This document shows positions 23,307 to 34,920 of a DNA stretch of 64,000 nucleotides, piece by piece. The stretch lies in the NCBI RefSeq assembly GCF_002878395.1, contig NC_061114.1, positions 146,180,201 to 146,244,200 on the forward strand, written 5' to 3'. Made by a program: the position numbers and the translations under genes. How positions within the stretch are numbered: position 1 is the first letter of the stretch; the number at the start of each line of letters is the position of its first letter. A model generated the notes under the pieces. That model was not told the DNA's origin, searched no databases, and saw nothing but the letters and a program-made list of their open reading frames with translations. The stretch comes from Capsicum annuum (Eukaryota > Streptophyta > Magnoliopsida > Solanales > Solanaceae).

Positions 23307-24815
23307 TGATGACGCTCAAACTACATTTTTAAATGGGTGTAAGCGATCGTTGTTAATATAAAACCCAACTAGGTTGGGGGCGAATCCCATAAGGAATAAG
23401 GTGCGAACTCAAGTCGGTTGCAATTTAATTTACTAATTGTTTAATGTTTCCTGCAATGGGGGTTTAAGTTTCACAAGTAATTTTTTGACACTTTGATTTC
23501 GATGTTTGTAACCAAGATTTTATGAGATAACCAGAATTATGTTCACTAGGGCTTATGGTACATGACAGATGTTGAAGGTGACTTAAGATTCTCACGGTGG
23601 TTAGGATAACAAGCTATCTTTATTGATGATATGCTCAAATATCTCTCGACCTGTTTAAGCATCTAATTTCCTAATCCTCTCAAACTTAGGGAATCTCTAT
23701 TCATTGCCCAGATTTTACCTCAGGTTAATCAACCTAGTTACAGCACTGATTATTAAATGAAGTATTTCTGAGTCCCTATTGATAATTCACTTCCTACTGT
23801 TTATGATTTCTTTCTCAAGCAAATCAAAGTAGGTATGCCTACTATTTGCAACCAACTGACATCAATTAAAATCTCAGAATTATCAAGAAATCCTAACACT
23901 TATTAAATCTTAAGTGTTTAGAACATCGTCATGACCTAAGCCTAGATCCCATAATTCAAGTTAATGGAGTTTAGCTACTCATGATGCAAGGAACAAGTAC
24001 ACAAATTGAATTCAGAAGTGAGAAGATTAACTTACAAAGATGATGAAAATCAAGAAGTATAACTTAAATTGAACCACGGTACAAAATCCCAAAATATTTT
24101 AACTAGCGAGAGAGAAATATCGTATGTTTTTCAAATAAAAATGAGTCCAAAAATAAAGTCCTCTCTAGAAAACCCTAGAACAAGGCTTTAAAAGGTTAAA
24201 CAAAAATAAAATCCGCTCTAGAAAACCCTAAAACAAGGCTTTAAAAAGTTTAACCTAATTAAGGAAATAAAATCAAAGTTACAGTTTTTCCTCAGAATAA
24301 ATGACGACGTTCGTGATGGCTTATCATGAGTATGACGGCTTATCATGGATGTCGTCAGCTCCTCTGCACTTTTTTCTTTCATTGCCTAAGGATGATGACA
24401 ATGATGACACCTTAGCACCAGCCTGATGATATGTCTGGATGTCATCACAAAACTATCTTCAACTTCCATCTTCTATTTAAGGCTGACGATGCTCCTGACG
24501 CCTTATCACCAGCCTGACGTGTTATAGATGTTAATACAAAACTGCCTTCCACTTTCATCTTCTATTTAAAGCTGACGACGGCCTTGATAGCTTATCACCA
24601 GGATGACGACTTATCATGAATGTCGTCAACCATATTTATCCTTGATTTTTCTTCACTTTTTAGCCTTTTTTCTTCCATTATTTTTGGTTCTCCTACATCT
24701 CAACATTTACTGCAAAAATCAAAGTAAACTAATCAAAAACAACTAAAGTTGTTCAAGACCTTACAATTATTTAGAGTTAAAAGCCTCAAATATATTAGCA
24801 TAGGCTCACACATCA
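23307..24815 (-). repeat. Tat-type LTR, full length (3' LTR in element orientation)
   Basis: 1509 bp, TG...CA. It contains the block 'aagcgatcgttgt', the inverted repeat CCCAACT-AGGTTGGG (23364-23378) and 'gaatcccataaggaat', all shared with the other Tat-like LTR at 30726. It holds four 91 bp imperfect-palindrome units (24303, 24394, 24485, 24574). It also has a local duplication of a ~55 bp segment ('aaaaccctagaacaaggcttt') near 24165-24255 that the other LTR has once. The element PPT ('taagttgagggtgt' on minus) lies at 24816-24830. Confidence 0.85.
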
Positions 24816-24944
24816 ACACCCTCAACTTAAAAAATTGTTTGTCCTCAAGCAACCATAACATAACTAAGAGAATACGAAGTACAATTTGGCAGCTAACTAC
24901 TCATACTAGTTTAGAATATATTTAACATCTCCATGGTTAGTCAA

Positions 24945-26421
24945 TTTTAAAGATCACACCACTTGGCTTGTTTAGCTATATTTTTGATATCGACCGGATG
25001 AAATGCAAAACCTGATGCTGCTGTAGAAACTGAAGGGCTGGCTTCAGTCTCAGGCATTGATCCTTCCTATGCTGAAGAAGTTGGATGCACAGCCTCAGAA
25101 TCTTGCACTTCCATTTGAGGTATTGCACCGGTATCTGTAACTGAAGGGTCTGTTGCTACCTCTGCACCTATATCAAGTCTCAATCCTGGCTGATTTTTAT
25201 CAAACCATATGGGGTTATGAGTCTTTCGGGCAGAAATGTCATCATCAACCCCTGCAATCTTTAGTACATTAGCAACTCGACCTAACTTTGTGATAAGACA
25301 AGGGAAAGGGTAAGTAGTGTCGGTTCTCGACATTCTAATCTTCATCTCATCAGTAATAATTTCCCCAAAATTTAGAGAAAGGTTTTGCACTATACTCGCC
25401 ACTAGAATAGGTCGGTCATTGCCCAGAATGTTGTCTCCATCAGTGGGCATCAGCCACACACGCACTATACCCTACCAAAACTTTGCCTCTTGAGTCAAAG
25501 AGGACTTGCAAATTCTTTCATTTGGGTTTGTTACCCATGCTGTTTCTCCTTCAGCTATGATGCTGTCCAACCACGAACGTTGTTTCTCATTCCTAATCTA
25601 AGCATAAACTGATGGTGCGGTGGCCTGAGAAGTGAAGTTGGGACCACGCAAGAACCTGTTAATCATTTTGATTAAGACATCAACCCTTACGCCCCTCACT
25701 TACACTCTATCCAATAGGGGCCAGTCTGCTACTCTTTCACCTGGCCTGCACATGTTTTCCAACTAAGCCTGGTTGTTCGCGTAGAACTCCCAAACCAGTG
25801 TAGAGCAAAATGAACCTCCTCTTTTTGTGGTCCGTCCTAAGCCATACTCTTTGTACTTCTATTCCACTTTAGGGTACCTGTTCAACCCTATGTTGATAAT
25901 CTTTTCTCCCTGAATTGGCCTCTTAGCGCTTCTTCTATCAGTTCTACAGAGCCCAGCAATGAAAATGCTATCTGCCCTGGGAATTTGCCACCTAGCATTA
26001 TCTCAAAATTTGGGGTTCTTATATTTGATAAGTGTTCTCCGAGCTGGATACTCTTCATCATCTTTTTGTTCAGTGGACAGGGATCCAGATGTTGTTCCCT
26101 CAGACTCAGACTCCTCAGAACCTTCCTGCTCCTCTTCTTTAGATTCGACATGGTCAAACTCATGCTGTTCAAAACCCTCTTACTTAGAGGCAGTATATTC
26201 AGAAACTGCACTTTCTGGTGGTGTTGTAGTCTCAGTATCATCACTACCCTCCACTTTAATGGGTGGAGGTGGTGAAGGTTTCTTCATACTTTGCTTCTCC
26301 TTTTGCTTCCTGAGTAGGGGTTCCTCCTCCTCGTAATCAGATCCCTCATTGATGAGCTTATGACGTACACTTTCTTTGGTCGCTTTGTTTGGTGCTTTGG
26401 GTCTCTTTTTTTTGGTGCCAT
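24945..26421 (-). pseudogene. Frame related to the 'putative plant transposon protein' domain (PF20167-like)
   Basis: Start ATG at 26421 (MAPKK). A run of eight A at 26406-26413 puts the start out of frame by one base with an acidic stretch that follows; one more A would restore it. I do not know the ancestral length. Downstream, one frame runs about 1.4 kb with stops mostly as TAG at expected Trp/Gln sites. It includes YPARRTLIKYKNPKF, LVWEFYANNQA, MINRFLRGPNF, SWLDSIIAEGETAW, AKFW, VRVWLMPTDGDNILGNDRPILVASIV and FPCLITKLGRVANV. The order FYAN, RFL..PN, AKxW, LxPT, RA.L, FPxLIT matches the PF20167 family found in plant retroelement proteins. Function unknown. The frame goes on past the stop at about 25066 to about 24945. 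Opposite-strand ORFs at 25959-26336 are shadows. Confidence 0.7.
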
Positions 26422-26429
26422 TTTAAGGT

Positions 26430-27531
26430 TCCTGTATCAGTAGAAAAACCATTGGTTAGTCCACAAGAGCACAAACACAAACCATTAATCATTCCGGCTT
26501 ATTCATGCTTCAGGTTTTAGGTGTGACGACAATTCTTGATAAGCCGGCATGACTATGATAGCTTATCACAATGGTCGTCAACCTTAGACAGTACCTTCAA
26601 AATTTTAATAACTTTTGACGACATTCCTGATAAGCCATCACAATTGTGATAGACTATCACGAATGGTGTCATCTCTAAACAGAAACCACTTCATTCTTGT
26701 CAGCCTTTGACGATATTCCTAATAAGCCATCACAATTGTGATAGCCTATCATGAATGTCGTCAGCTCTTATCAGAACCCACTTTTTATTTTAACTCAATT
26801 TTTGGTCCCTATTATTTCTCAAAATCCACTGGAATTCTGAGTGTGAGCTGTCTTTTTAAACCCTGGGCCTGCACAGCAGACCTTAGGTGCGATTTTAGCT
26901 CCTTTCCAAGTTGAACTTGGTTCAAGCATCTTGGGGACTTAGGTTGTCATCTATCAATCACTTACCACAAGAAAAGAAGATTTAAAGTTAGATTATACCG
27001 AATGGGGGGCCGTTAATCTGATTACACGCACAAGAGGAAGTAGGAAGTAGGAAGAATCTCTTGATTGTGAATTTCAAACCCACAAACAAGGGAACTTGTT
27101 TTCTTGAAGTGTTTTGCAAAGAGTAGGAAATAAAATAACTAAGGAAAGAAATAAACTAAAGGAAAAAAATTAAAACTAGAAGAAATTTGAAAAGGTTCCT
27201 GTGTTGGTCCGGGTCGGATTTGATTTAAACTGGGCCCAAAATTTTAGCTTTTAAGGCTTTGGGCTGACGAATACTTGTGATGGCTTATCAAAAGTGTGAC
27301 ATCCTATCACAAATGTCGTCACCCATAAGTAGAAGTTGCCTCAAGTTTGGCCTGTCTAACGATATTTCTGATAGCTTATCACAGTTGTGATGGCTAATCA
27401 GAGATATCATCATGGCCTTTCAGCTGACCTCCTCATTTTTTACCTTCTTTGTACTAAATCCTAATTATAAAAGTAAAAACACTTTATTAAGCATAAAAAC
27501 TTTGGGTTGCCTCCCAATAGCGCCTGATTTA
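26430..27531 (-). repeat. Non-coding internal part of the Tat element with 91 bp palindromic units
   Basis: Units at 26525, 26617, 26709 (spacing 92) and 27266, 27359 (spacing 93) have the form GACGAC-ATTC-TGATAAGCC-ATCACAA followed by its near reverse complement. For example, 26617-26673 is an imperfect palindrome centred on 'caattg'. Between the groups is unassigned sequence (26770-27260) including a short purine-rich stretch at 27120-27190. No ORF. Confidence 0.8.
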
Positions 27532-27920
27532 CTATCGCGGCATCTTGAATACTAAGACTTCGCCAAGACAACCTATTGATAACCCTTTACCATCATCATA
27601 GAAGACGTCAACGATTGAGAAAACACTCATCTCATGTTGTTGAGTCATGGATGAGTGTATTTTGAAGTGTCCTTCTTTGTCATTGAACCTGAACTTTAGC
27701 TCGTTCAAATTCATGTCTACTACCAATCTCCCAGTTGCAAGTAGTGGCCTACCCAAGATGATGGGCATTTCAAAATCCACTTCATAATCTAGGATTACAA
27801 AATCAGTAGGCAGAACAAAATCGGCTACCTTTACCAAAACATCATGCAGTATGCCCACAGGCTGCTTCACAGATCTATCTGCTATTACCGACCGCATATT
27901 TGTTGGGGTAGGATCCCCTC
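27532..27920 (-). pseudogene. Athila/Tat-type aspartic protease, C-terminal part
   Basis: The open frame 27532-27897 reads IADRSVKQPVGILHDVLVKV, then FVLPTDFVILDYEVDFEMPIILGRPLLATG, then VDMNLNELKFRFNDKEG. The PIILGRP(F/L)LATG block is diagnostic of plant Athila/Tat pol. The upstream part with the catalytic Asp is missing: at 27921 the frame joins directly to LTR sequence. The remaining 120 residues have no stop, so decay here is less than in the surrounding gypsy copies. Confidence 0.85.
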
Positions 27921-28802
27921 AATAAATCCTAACACCTATTAAATCTTGAGTGTCTAGCACATCGTCATAACCTAACCCTAGATCCCATAATTTAGGTTAA
28001 TGGAGTTTAGCTACTCATGATGCAAGGAACAAGTACATGAATTGAATTCATAAGTGAGAAGATTAACTTACAACGATGATGAAAATCAAGAAGTATAACT
28101 TGAATTGAACCACGGTACATAAGTCCCAAAATATTTTAACTAGCGAGAGAGAAATATCATATGCTTTTCGAATAAAGGTGAGTCCAAAAATAAAATCCTC
28201 TTTAGAAAACCCTAAAACAAGGCTTTAAATAGTTTAACCTAATTAAGGAAATAAAATCAAAGTTACAGCTTTTCCTCGAAATAGATGACGATATCCGTGA
28301 CGGCTTATCATGAGTATGACGAATTATCGTGGATGTCGTTAGCTCCTCTACACTTTTGGCTTTTGCTGCCTAAGGTTGGCGACGAGGATGATGCCTTATC
28401 ACCAGCCTGACAACGTGTCATGGATATCATCACAAAACTGTCTTCAACTTCCATCTTCTATTTAAGGCTAATGATGCTCCTGACACCTTATCACCAGCCT
28501 GATGAAGTGGCATAGATGTCGTCACAAAACTGTCTTCAACTTCCATCTTCTGTTTAAGGCTGACAACGGCCTTGATAGCTTATCAGAAGGCTGACGACTT
28601 ATCATGAATGTCGTCAGCCACACTAATCCTTTATTTTGCATCACTTTTCAGCCTTTTTGCTTCCATTATTTTTGGTTCTCCTACATCTCAACATTTACTG
28701 CAAAATCAAAGTAAACTAATCAAAAACAACTAAAGTTGCTCAAGACCTTACAATTATTTAGAGTTAAAATCCTTAAATGTGTTAGCATAGGATCACACAT
28801 CA
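27921..28802 (-). repeat. Tat-type LTR, truncated (5' LTR in element orientation)
   Basis: It is colinear with 23885-24815 of the full LTR and ends 'cacacatca'. It carries four palindromic units (about 28287, 28381, 28470, 28562). About 580 bases on the internal side are missing, together with the PBS and gag. Confidence 0.85.
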
Positions 28803-28807
28803 GCCTT

Positions 28808-29888
28808 CCCAAAACCTTTTTAAATCAAACAGAATAAATTCAAGTTCCATTACCATTTATGCAATTCAAGGATTTCAAGAATAGTCAAACTATGTGAAAA
28901 AAATCATATTCATAGGTAATTTCTCAAACAAGTTGAGGGCACATAAGTTTCAAGACCATGACCAAGTAATTTGGGGAATCCACAATACCCCCAAATCCAT
29001 TTACTATTACCATGCATCCCACAATGTTCAAAATCATACGAAAACAAGGAAAACCCATAATTAAAACATGAGGAGCATTATCAATACCTTGAAAATCCTA
29101 CATTAAAACATGAGCTTTAAGTAAAATAACAATGAGGGATGAGTAACATGAATTTGACACCAAGAAGTACGTAGAGAAACTACGTTTGAAAGCCTTAATT
29201 GATTATCTTGATGAAATCCTAGCTTATTGCTTGAGAGAGAGTTTTAGAAAGTTTTTAAGAGTGCTTGATTGGGAATAATGTGCTAATGAAGTCCCAAAAG
29301 ATGTTTTAAGTTGTGGTGTCAAAGGGAGTTAAAGTGGAAAATGTCCATAATGTCCTCAACTTAAAGCTATTAAAAGACCGCAGGTGGTTATGAGTGGACC
29401 CCTTAACTCATGACCACAACATACGACTTGTACCCTTGAGTCATCACCAAGACAGTGAGCTGGACACCCATACATTGTCCACCATACTACATCATGATCC
29501 CACTTGTTACCAAGCCATATGACTAGTATGGTCTAATTATATCCAAGATAGAACCCAAAAGGATTAGACACTATACAACCTATGAATTCACCTCACGACT
29601 AATATTCTATCCTTGTGTCTCCTAGTGAGCCACTCATACTCAGAGTCAAGTCAAGCCACAAAGTTACTAGTTTGATCAAGGATCATTCCAATGACACATA
29701 CCACCCCAAATGACTCGTACCACCAACTCATAACCACAACAAAAACCAAACCACCATCCACTGGACACCTCATAATTAGGGTCACCTGACCCGTACCCAT
29801 ACCGTACAACTTGTATGGTTAAGTCGTTACAAGGATAATGAGCTCAAAGATTTGGAAATTTCCAAGGAAAAAATCCCAGGGTGTTTCA
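28808..29888 (-). repeat. 3' LTR, gypsy family B, copy 2, right part
   Basis: It continues the B LTR after the Tat insertion and ends 'ccagggtgtttca', followed by the PPT text 'attctaccccacttgga'. It is colinear with 15790-16900 of copy 1, apart from a deletion near 29070-29090. Confidence 0.85.
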
Positions 29889-30725
29889 ATTCTACCCCAC
29901 TTGGATCATTCATCCCTGAATGATGAGACAAGGCATTGACTAGGACGATCAAACCCCAAACATCTCTACTCTTACCTTTAACTAAGTTAGAAGACAAAGA
30001 TATTAAGAAAAACACATACCTTATGCACGATCTTCTGGAGTGGAAAACAAGAATGGATACTTGGACATCATATCCTCTTCAGCTTCCCAAGTAGCCTGTT
30101 CAACCTTGCGGTTCCTCCATAGAACCTTTACCAAAGCTACGTCCTTCATCCGCAATTGACAAACTTGCCGATCTAAGATTTCAATAGGGACCTTCTTATA
30201 AGATAGAAATTCCAAAATACCAATGTCCTTGATAGGCTCAATTTTTAATGAATCACCCACACAGTTCCTCAATATCGAGACATGGAACATCGGGTAAATA
30301 GTGCTCAAACTAGAAGACAACTCCAATTCATATGCAACATTACAAACCCTTATCAAAACAAAGTACAGACAAACATACCGGGGACTAACCTTTCTTTTTA
30401 TCCCAAACAACATCATTCCCTTCATGGAGACACCTTCAAGAACACCCTATCCCCAACCTCAAACTCTAACTTCCTACACCTCACATCTGCGAAGGACTTC
30501 TGGTGACTTTGGGTAGCTTTAAGACTATCCCTAATCACCATCACCTTATCCATGGCTTGGTAAACCAAATCTAGACCAAACATCTCAGCCTCATCAACTT
30601 CGAACCACCTAATAGGAAACTTACACCTCCTACTATACAAAGCCTCAAACAGAGGCATGCAATACTAGAGTAGTAGCTATTATTACACGCAAACTCTATA
30701 TGAGGTGAATCCTTAACCCAGCTAC
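29889..30725 (-). pseudogene. Gypsy integrase C-terminus and chromodomain-type tail
   Basis: PPT at 29889-29906. The open frame 30021-30425 (134 residues) reads KRKVSPRYVCLYFVLIRVCNVAYELELSS, FHVSILRNCVGDSLKIEP, VPIEILDRQV and VALVKVLWRNRKVEQATWEAEEDM. The final VKVLW..xxVExATWE is the chromodomain-like end, and it is intact here. 30422-30658 reads PLFEALYSRRCKFPIRWFEVDEAEMFG and RRKLEFEVGDRVFLKV. The frame is then split at 30725 by a Tat-like solo LTR and resumes at 31911. Confidence 0.85.
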
Positions 30726-31905
30726 TGATACACCCAAATTACACCTCTCTTATGAGAGAGTAAGCGGTCGTTGTCAAATATAGAACCCAACCAGGTTGGG
30801 TGTTGAATCCCACAGGGAATACTGTGTTACTAAGTATTGTAGTTGTTACTAGACTGTTGGTCAGAGGTTCCTGAATGGGGGGTTTTGGTTTAAATTTGAA
30901 ATGATAGTTACAATATAACAATGAAGCAATATGTGTATTAATATTTGATCATAGAGAATGATAAGTTAGGGTTATGTCCACCTTGTAGCTTTTACTTCTC
31001 TATTAACTATGAGTAATAAGGATTTATACATGCATGCATTTATAGAGAGATGTATTCTAAGTCTAAATCCAAGTGTTTCACCTTAGTTCTCTCGAATCCA
31101 AAGTGTACAACCAATCATACGAACTCTCCAAGTAGTTAATCTTGCTAAGGCATTAACATGTAAAATAGAGGTTGGAAACCCTATTTTCTTGTCACTACTC
31201 TCTTTTCCAAAAAGTAACTTTTCTATCGAACAAGCTATTACTGTAATGGCGCATTCCCTATATTTGCAACCACGAGAATTCAATCATAATGAAGAGAGTA
31301 ATGATATAAGTGAACTAACACATCATAAATTCAAAAACCCATAGCAATAGAGAGTATACTACAAGGTTTCCATAACCCTAACAAATAAACTTTCACGAAT
31401 AAAATGGAAATTACAATAGAAATATTCATCATACCAAAACTTAGAAAGATCTTGGTGGAGAAGATGAATAGCGAAAATAAGAGAGAAAAACATTTCTCTC
31501 TCTTTCTCCTCAAGCTAAGCCACTTTCTCTTGTTTTCAAAATAATACAAAATGTTGAATAATCCCTAAAAATTCAGCCATAGGGCTTTTAATAACATTCT
31601 TCTCTAATAAATTTCTACTGCATCCTTAACTATTTAAAAATATTGAGTTTTCCCGGGAAAAAGTTCCCATATATCACATTCAGTCCAAAAGCTGCTTTCC
31701 TTTAATATGAAGTTTCCTTTGCTATCCGCAGGTCCCCAAAGTGTCGTAATCTTCCTTATTAGTACCTGAAAAATATGCTAATCACATAGGTCAGCTCACT
31801 TAACTAAAAATAGACAAAGTACAAGAATTATGTATTTTATCCTCAAAACTTAGCTAAAACATGGGTAAGTTATGGTGCTTAGACGTATAAATATGCCCAA
31901 TATCA
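30726..31905 (-). repeat. Tat-like solo LTR inside integrase
   Basis: 1180 bp, begins 'tgatacaccc', ends 'cccaatatca' (TGATA...TATCA). It is flanked by gctac (30721-30725) and actac (31906-31910), a 5 bp duplication with one change. The integrase host text 'cccagctac/taccatagtc' matches the uninterrupted copy at about 17730. It shares with the 23307 LTR the block 'gtaagcggtcgttgtc', the hairpin ACCCAACC-A-GGTTGGGT (30785-30801) and 'gaatcccacagggaat'. The rest is unalike, so it is a different Tat family. ORFs within it are not genes. Orientation is inferred from the shared block. Confidence 0.85.
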
Positions 31906-31910
31906 ACTAC

Positions 31911-32660
31911 TACCATAGTCAATCACATAAGCTCGAACATATCCTTCAATGTCCTTATTGTCCTTTCCATTTGTCCGTTTAATTATGGGTGGAAAACAGT
32001 ACTAAGACTCACCTTGGTTTACAAACTATTCTGAAATGACTGCCAAAAGTGAAAAAAAAATTATGTGCCACGATTCGAGATAATATAAACTAGTTGTCCA
32101 TGCAACTTCACAATATCTTGGAGGTACAACCTTGCATAGTCCTTTGCCAAAAATTTATCCTCAATGGAAAGAAGTGAGCAGACTTAGTCATCTTATCTAT
32201 AATGACCCAACAACGAAAACAACAACAACATACCCAGTGTATTCCCACAAAGCGGGGTCTGGGGAGGTTAAGATGTATGCAGTCCATACCACTACCTTTG
32301 AAGAAGTAGAGAGGTTGTTTCCGATAGACCCCTAATCAGATCAAACTGATTTCAAGACCAGGAAAGATCGGTAATAAAATCTATTTTAATCACCTCCCAC
32401 TTCCACACAAGCAACTCAATTTATTGACATAATCATCTGCGCCTGAAATGCTCAACTTTCACCTATTAGCACACCAAGTACTTAGCCAAAAAACTAGCCA
32501 CATCCCACTTCATATTATTCAACCTCTACATTTCCTTAAGGTCATGATACATTTTCATCAAACTAAGATGAATAGTGTAATGTGACTCGTGTGCCTCAGC
32601 TAAGATCTTCTCTTAAAACCTATCTATATCGGAAAAACCTAATGTTTCTTGGTGCCGCAA
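31911..32660 (-). pseudogene. Gypsy integrase core, interrupted by a SINE
   Basis: It is colinear with 17735-18350 of the other minus element: the 'ctttccatttgtccgt' region, 'cttagtcatcttatc', the cDNA of the core, then the zinc region near 32520-32600. Frames are badly broken. The Au SINE at about 32217-32333 splits 'ataatgacccaa' from 'atcagatcaaactg'. Confidence 0.75.
32217..32333 (-). mobile_element. Au-type SINE, 5'-truncated
   Basis: In minus orientation it reads 'gggtctatcggaaacaacctc', a 'ggtatggactgcatacatc' segment, 'cctccccagaccccgctttgtgggaatacactgggtatg' in pieces, and a (TTG)n-type tail. This matches the 3' half of the Au SINE known from Solanaceae and other plants. The tRNA-derived 5' part is absent. 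Flanking 'gaccc' on both sides fits a short target duplication. Confidence 0.8.
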
Positions 32661-34150
32661 GGTAACATAACCACTAATCTCAAAAGCCATCATTTTATGC
32701 CCACCTATCTCACCCTTGATCCTCATCAAGATAGGATCCAATACTTGCTTCTCTTTTATTTTAGAACCAGAAAATGACTGTGCCACCATCTCAACAAACA
32801 CACCACCATCCGTAGAATCCAAGAGATGAACTCAAGGTTAGTCAAATGATGTATATCTTTCACCCGCTCCCACTTCCCATTATCGACATAAGCTAAAATC
32901 CCTATGGATAACCTGCTAAGAGCATCAACAACTACATTAGCTTAACCCGAATGGCAGTGAAGACTCATGTCATAATCCTTGAGTAGTTCAAGACACTTCT
33001 TTGCCAGAGGTTCAGTTTTTTCTAAGTAAACACATATTGTAGGCTTTTATGACCAGAAAAGATATCCACATACACTACATATAAATAGTGAAGCCAAATA
33101 TTTAATGTGAATACAATAACCAATAATTCTAAGTAATGAGTCTAATAATTCTTCTTATGCACCTTCAACTGTTTGGAGGCATAAGCAATCACTTTGCCAT
33201 ACTGTATTAAGACGCAAACAAGCCCCACTTGGGAGGAATCATAATAGACCACAAACCCATTAGTTCCTTTAGGCAAAGTCAAAATCAGAGCTGAAGTCAG
33301 ATTATCCTTCAGCTTCTCAAAACTACTCTCACAAGCATCAGACCAAAAGAACTGCACTTTCTTTTGAGTCAACATAGTCAACAAGGTAGTTATAGAAAAG
33401 AAATTTTGTACCAACCTTCTGTAATAACTGGCTAAACCTAAGAAGCTTTGAATATTAGTTGGAGTCATGGGTCTAGGCCACCTCTTAACCACTACAACTT
33501 TCTATAAATCCACCACGATCCCTTCACTAGAAATGAAATGACCCAAAAAAGTGACAATGCTCAACCAAAATTCACATTTCAAAAAATTATCATACAACTG
33601 CTATTTCTTCAAGGTTTGCAGCACAATACTGAGGTGATCGACATGATCTACCTCACACTTAGAGTACACCAAAATATTATTTATAAATATAATGATAAAT
33701 AAATCTATAAGCTGATAAAAGACTTTATTCATCAAGTCCATAAATGCTACTGGGGCATTAGTCAACCCAAAAAACATAACTAAGAACTCAAAATACCCAT
33801 CAGATATGGAAGTCAATCTTAGGGATATTCATCTCCCTAATCTTTAACTAATGATACCCCGATCGAAGATCTATCTTGGAGAAAAACTTAGCACCCTAAA
33901 GCTGATCAAACAAATCATCTATCTATGAAAGGAGGTATTTATTCGTTACTGTTACCTTATTTAATTATCGGTAATCAATGTACATCTGAAGGGAAACATC
34001 CTTCTTACACACAAATAATACTGGTGCACCCCATGAAGACAGACTAGGATGGAGGAAACCCTTGTCTAAAAGATCCTTTAGTTTCTCCTTAAGCACTTTT
34101 AACTCAGCTGGAGCCATTCAATATGGGGGAATAGAAATAGGATGAGTGTT
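32661..34150 (-). pseudogene. Gypsy RT and RNase H
   Basis: 33142-33492 (116 residues) reads WPRPMTPTNIQSFLGLASYYRRLVQNFFSI, FFWSDACESSFEKLKDNL and GKVIAYASKQLKVHKKNY, covering the end of RT and the start of RNase H. 33601-33816 reads GYFEFLVMFFGLTNAPVAFMDLMN and FIIIFINNILVYSK. The catalytic FxDD has become FINN, with both Asp lost. 32613-32822 is the linker after RNase H. Confidence 0.85.
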
Positions 34151-34920
34151 CGAAAAAATATCTATCCCAAGATTAATCTCCCTATTGGGAGGAACACCAG
34201 GAAGGTCATCAAGGAAGACCTCAGGAAAATCATTCACCACTGGGACAAAATGTAATGAAGGACCTTCCGAGTTAGAATTTTTAACACACAACAATTGATA
34301 GAGATGCCCATTTGAGATTAATCTTTGAGCTCTAAGATATGATATGAACCTTCCCTTAGGAGTTAGGGAACCACCCTACCGTCTAGTAACTAGATAGTAA
34401 GGGAATTGAAAGACGACCTTATAGATCTGACAATCAAATTACATATAGAATGAGTGCAACCAATCTGTCCCCAATATAACATCAAAATCCACCATGTCTA
34501 ATTCAAAAAGATCTACCAAGGTCTCCTAACCACCCATAGATACCACTCAACTCTTATAGACTCTTCTAGCCTCCAAAGAGTTACCCACTAAGGTAGAAAT
34601 AGAAAAAGGTTTGACATACTCTTGAGACCAAAACCAAAATGCACAGACACAAATGGGGACACATAAGAGTTAGTGGACCTTAAATTGAGTAAGTAGTACA
34701 TATTAAGGGAAAAGAATTTCAACATATCGATAATGATATCAGGTGATACCTCAGACTCCTGATGAGTAGTTAAAGCATAAAGAAATTTTCGGCTAATACC
34801 AAAGCCAGATGGGATACTCTTTGATTTTAGAGCTAACAAAGAGGAAACGGGAACCTTGTTTGCCCCAGAAAAAACCTTGGACACTAGAGTTTCTAATCAT
34901 GTGCCCTAGCTAATCGCAGT
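34151..34920 (-). pseudogene. Gypsy aspartic protease and knuckle-protease linker
   Basis: 34588-34884 reads ALTTHQESEVSPDIIIDMLKFFSLNMYYLLNLRSTNSYVSPFVSVHFGFGLKSMSN. The catalytic LLDSGST has become LLNLRST. At 34920 the zinc-knuckle coding text is cut by the solo LTR and resumes at 37705. Confidence 0.8.

Larger units (their letters stand above)
23307..28802 (-). mobile_element. Tat/Athila-type gypsy element, internally deleted
   Basis: It begins 'tgatgacgctc' and ends 'cacacatca' (TGATG...CATCA inverted ends). It sits in the B LTR with flanks acctt (23302-23306) and gcctt (28803-28807), a 5 bp target duplication with one change. It has one full LTR (23307-24815), one truncated LTR (27921-28802), a protease remnant and a PF20167-like frame. 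Gag, RT, RNase H and integrase are absent. The protease is interrupted just downstream of its catalytic turn and joined straight to the middle of the LTR, showing a deletion that removed gag and about 580 bases of LTR. Confidence 0.85.

Noticed and set aside
25959..26336. 125-codon plus-strand Ser-rich frame
   Set aside because: Antisense shadow of the acidic Glu/Ser-rich part of the PF20167-like frame.
24303..28620. Regularly spaced palindromic repeats suggesting a CRISPR-like array
   Set aside because: Plant retroelement context, units are degenerate, spacers are also repeated, and the units sit in LTRs; no cas genes.
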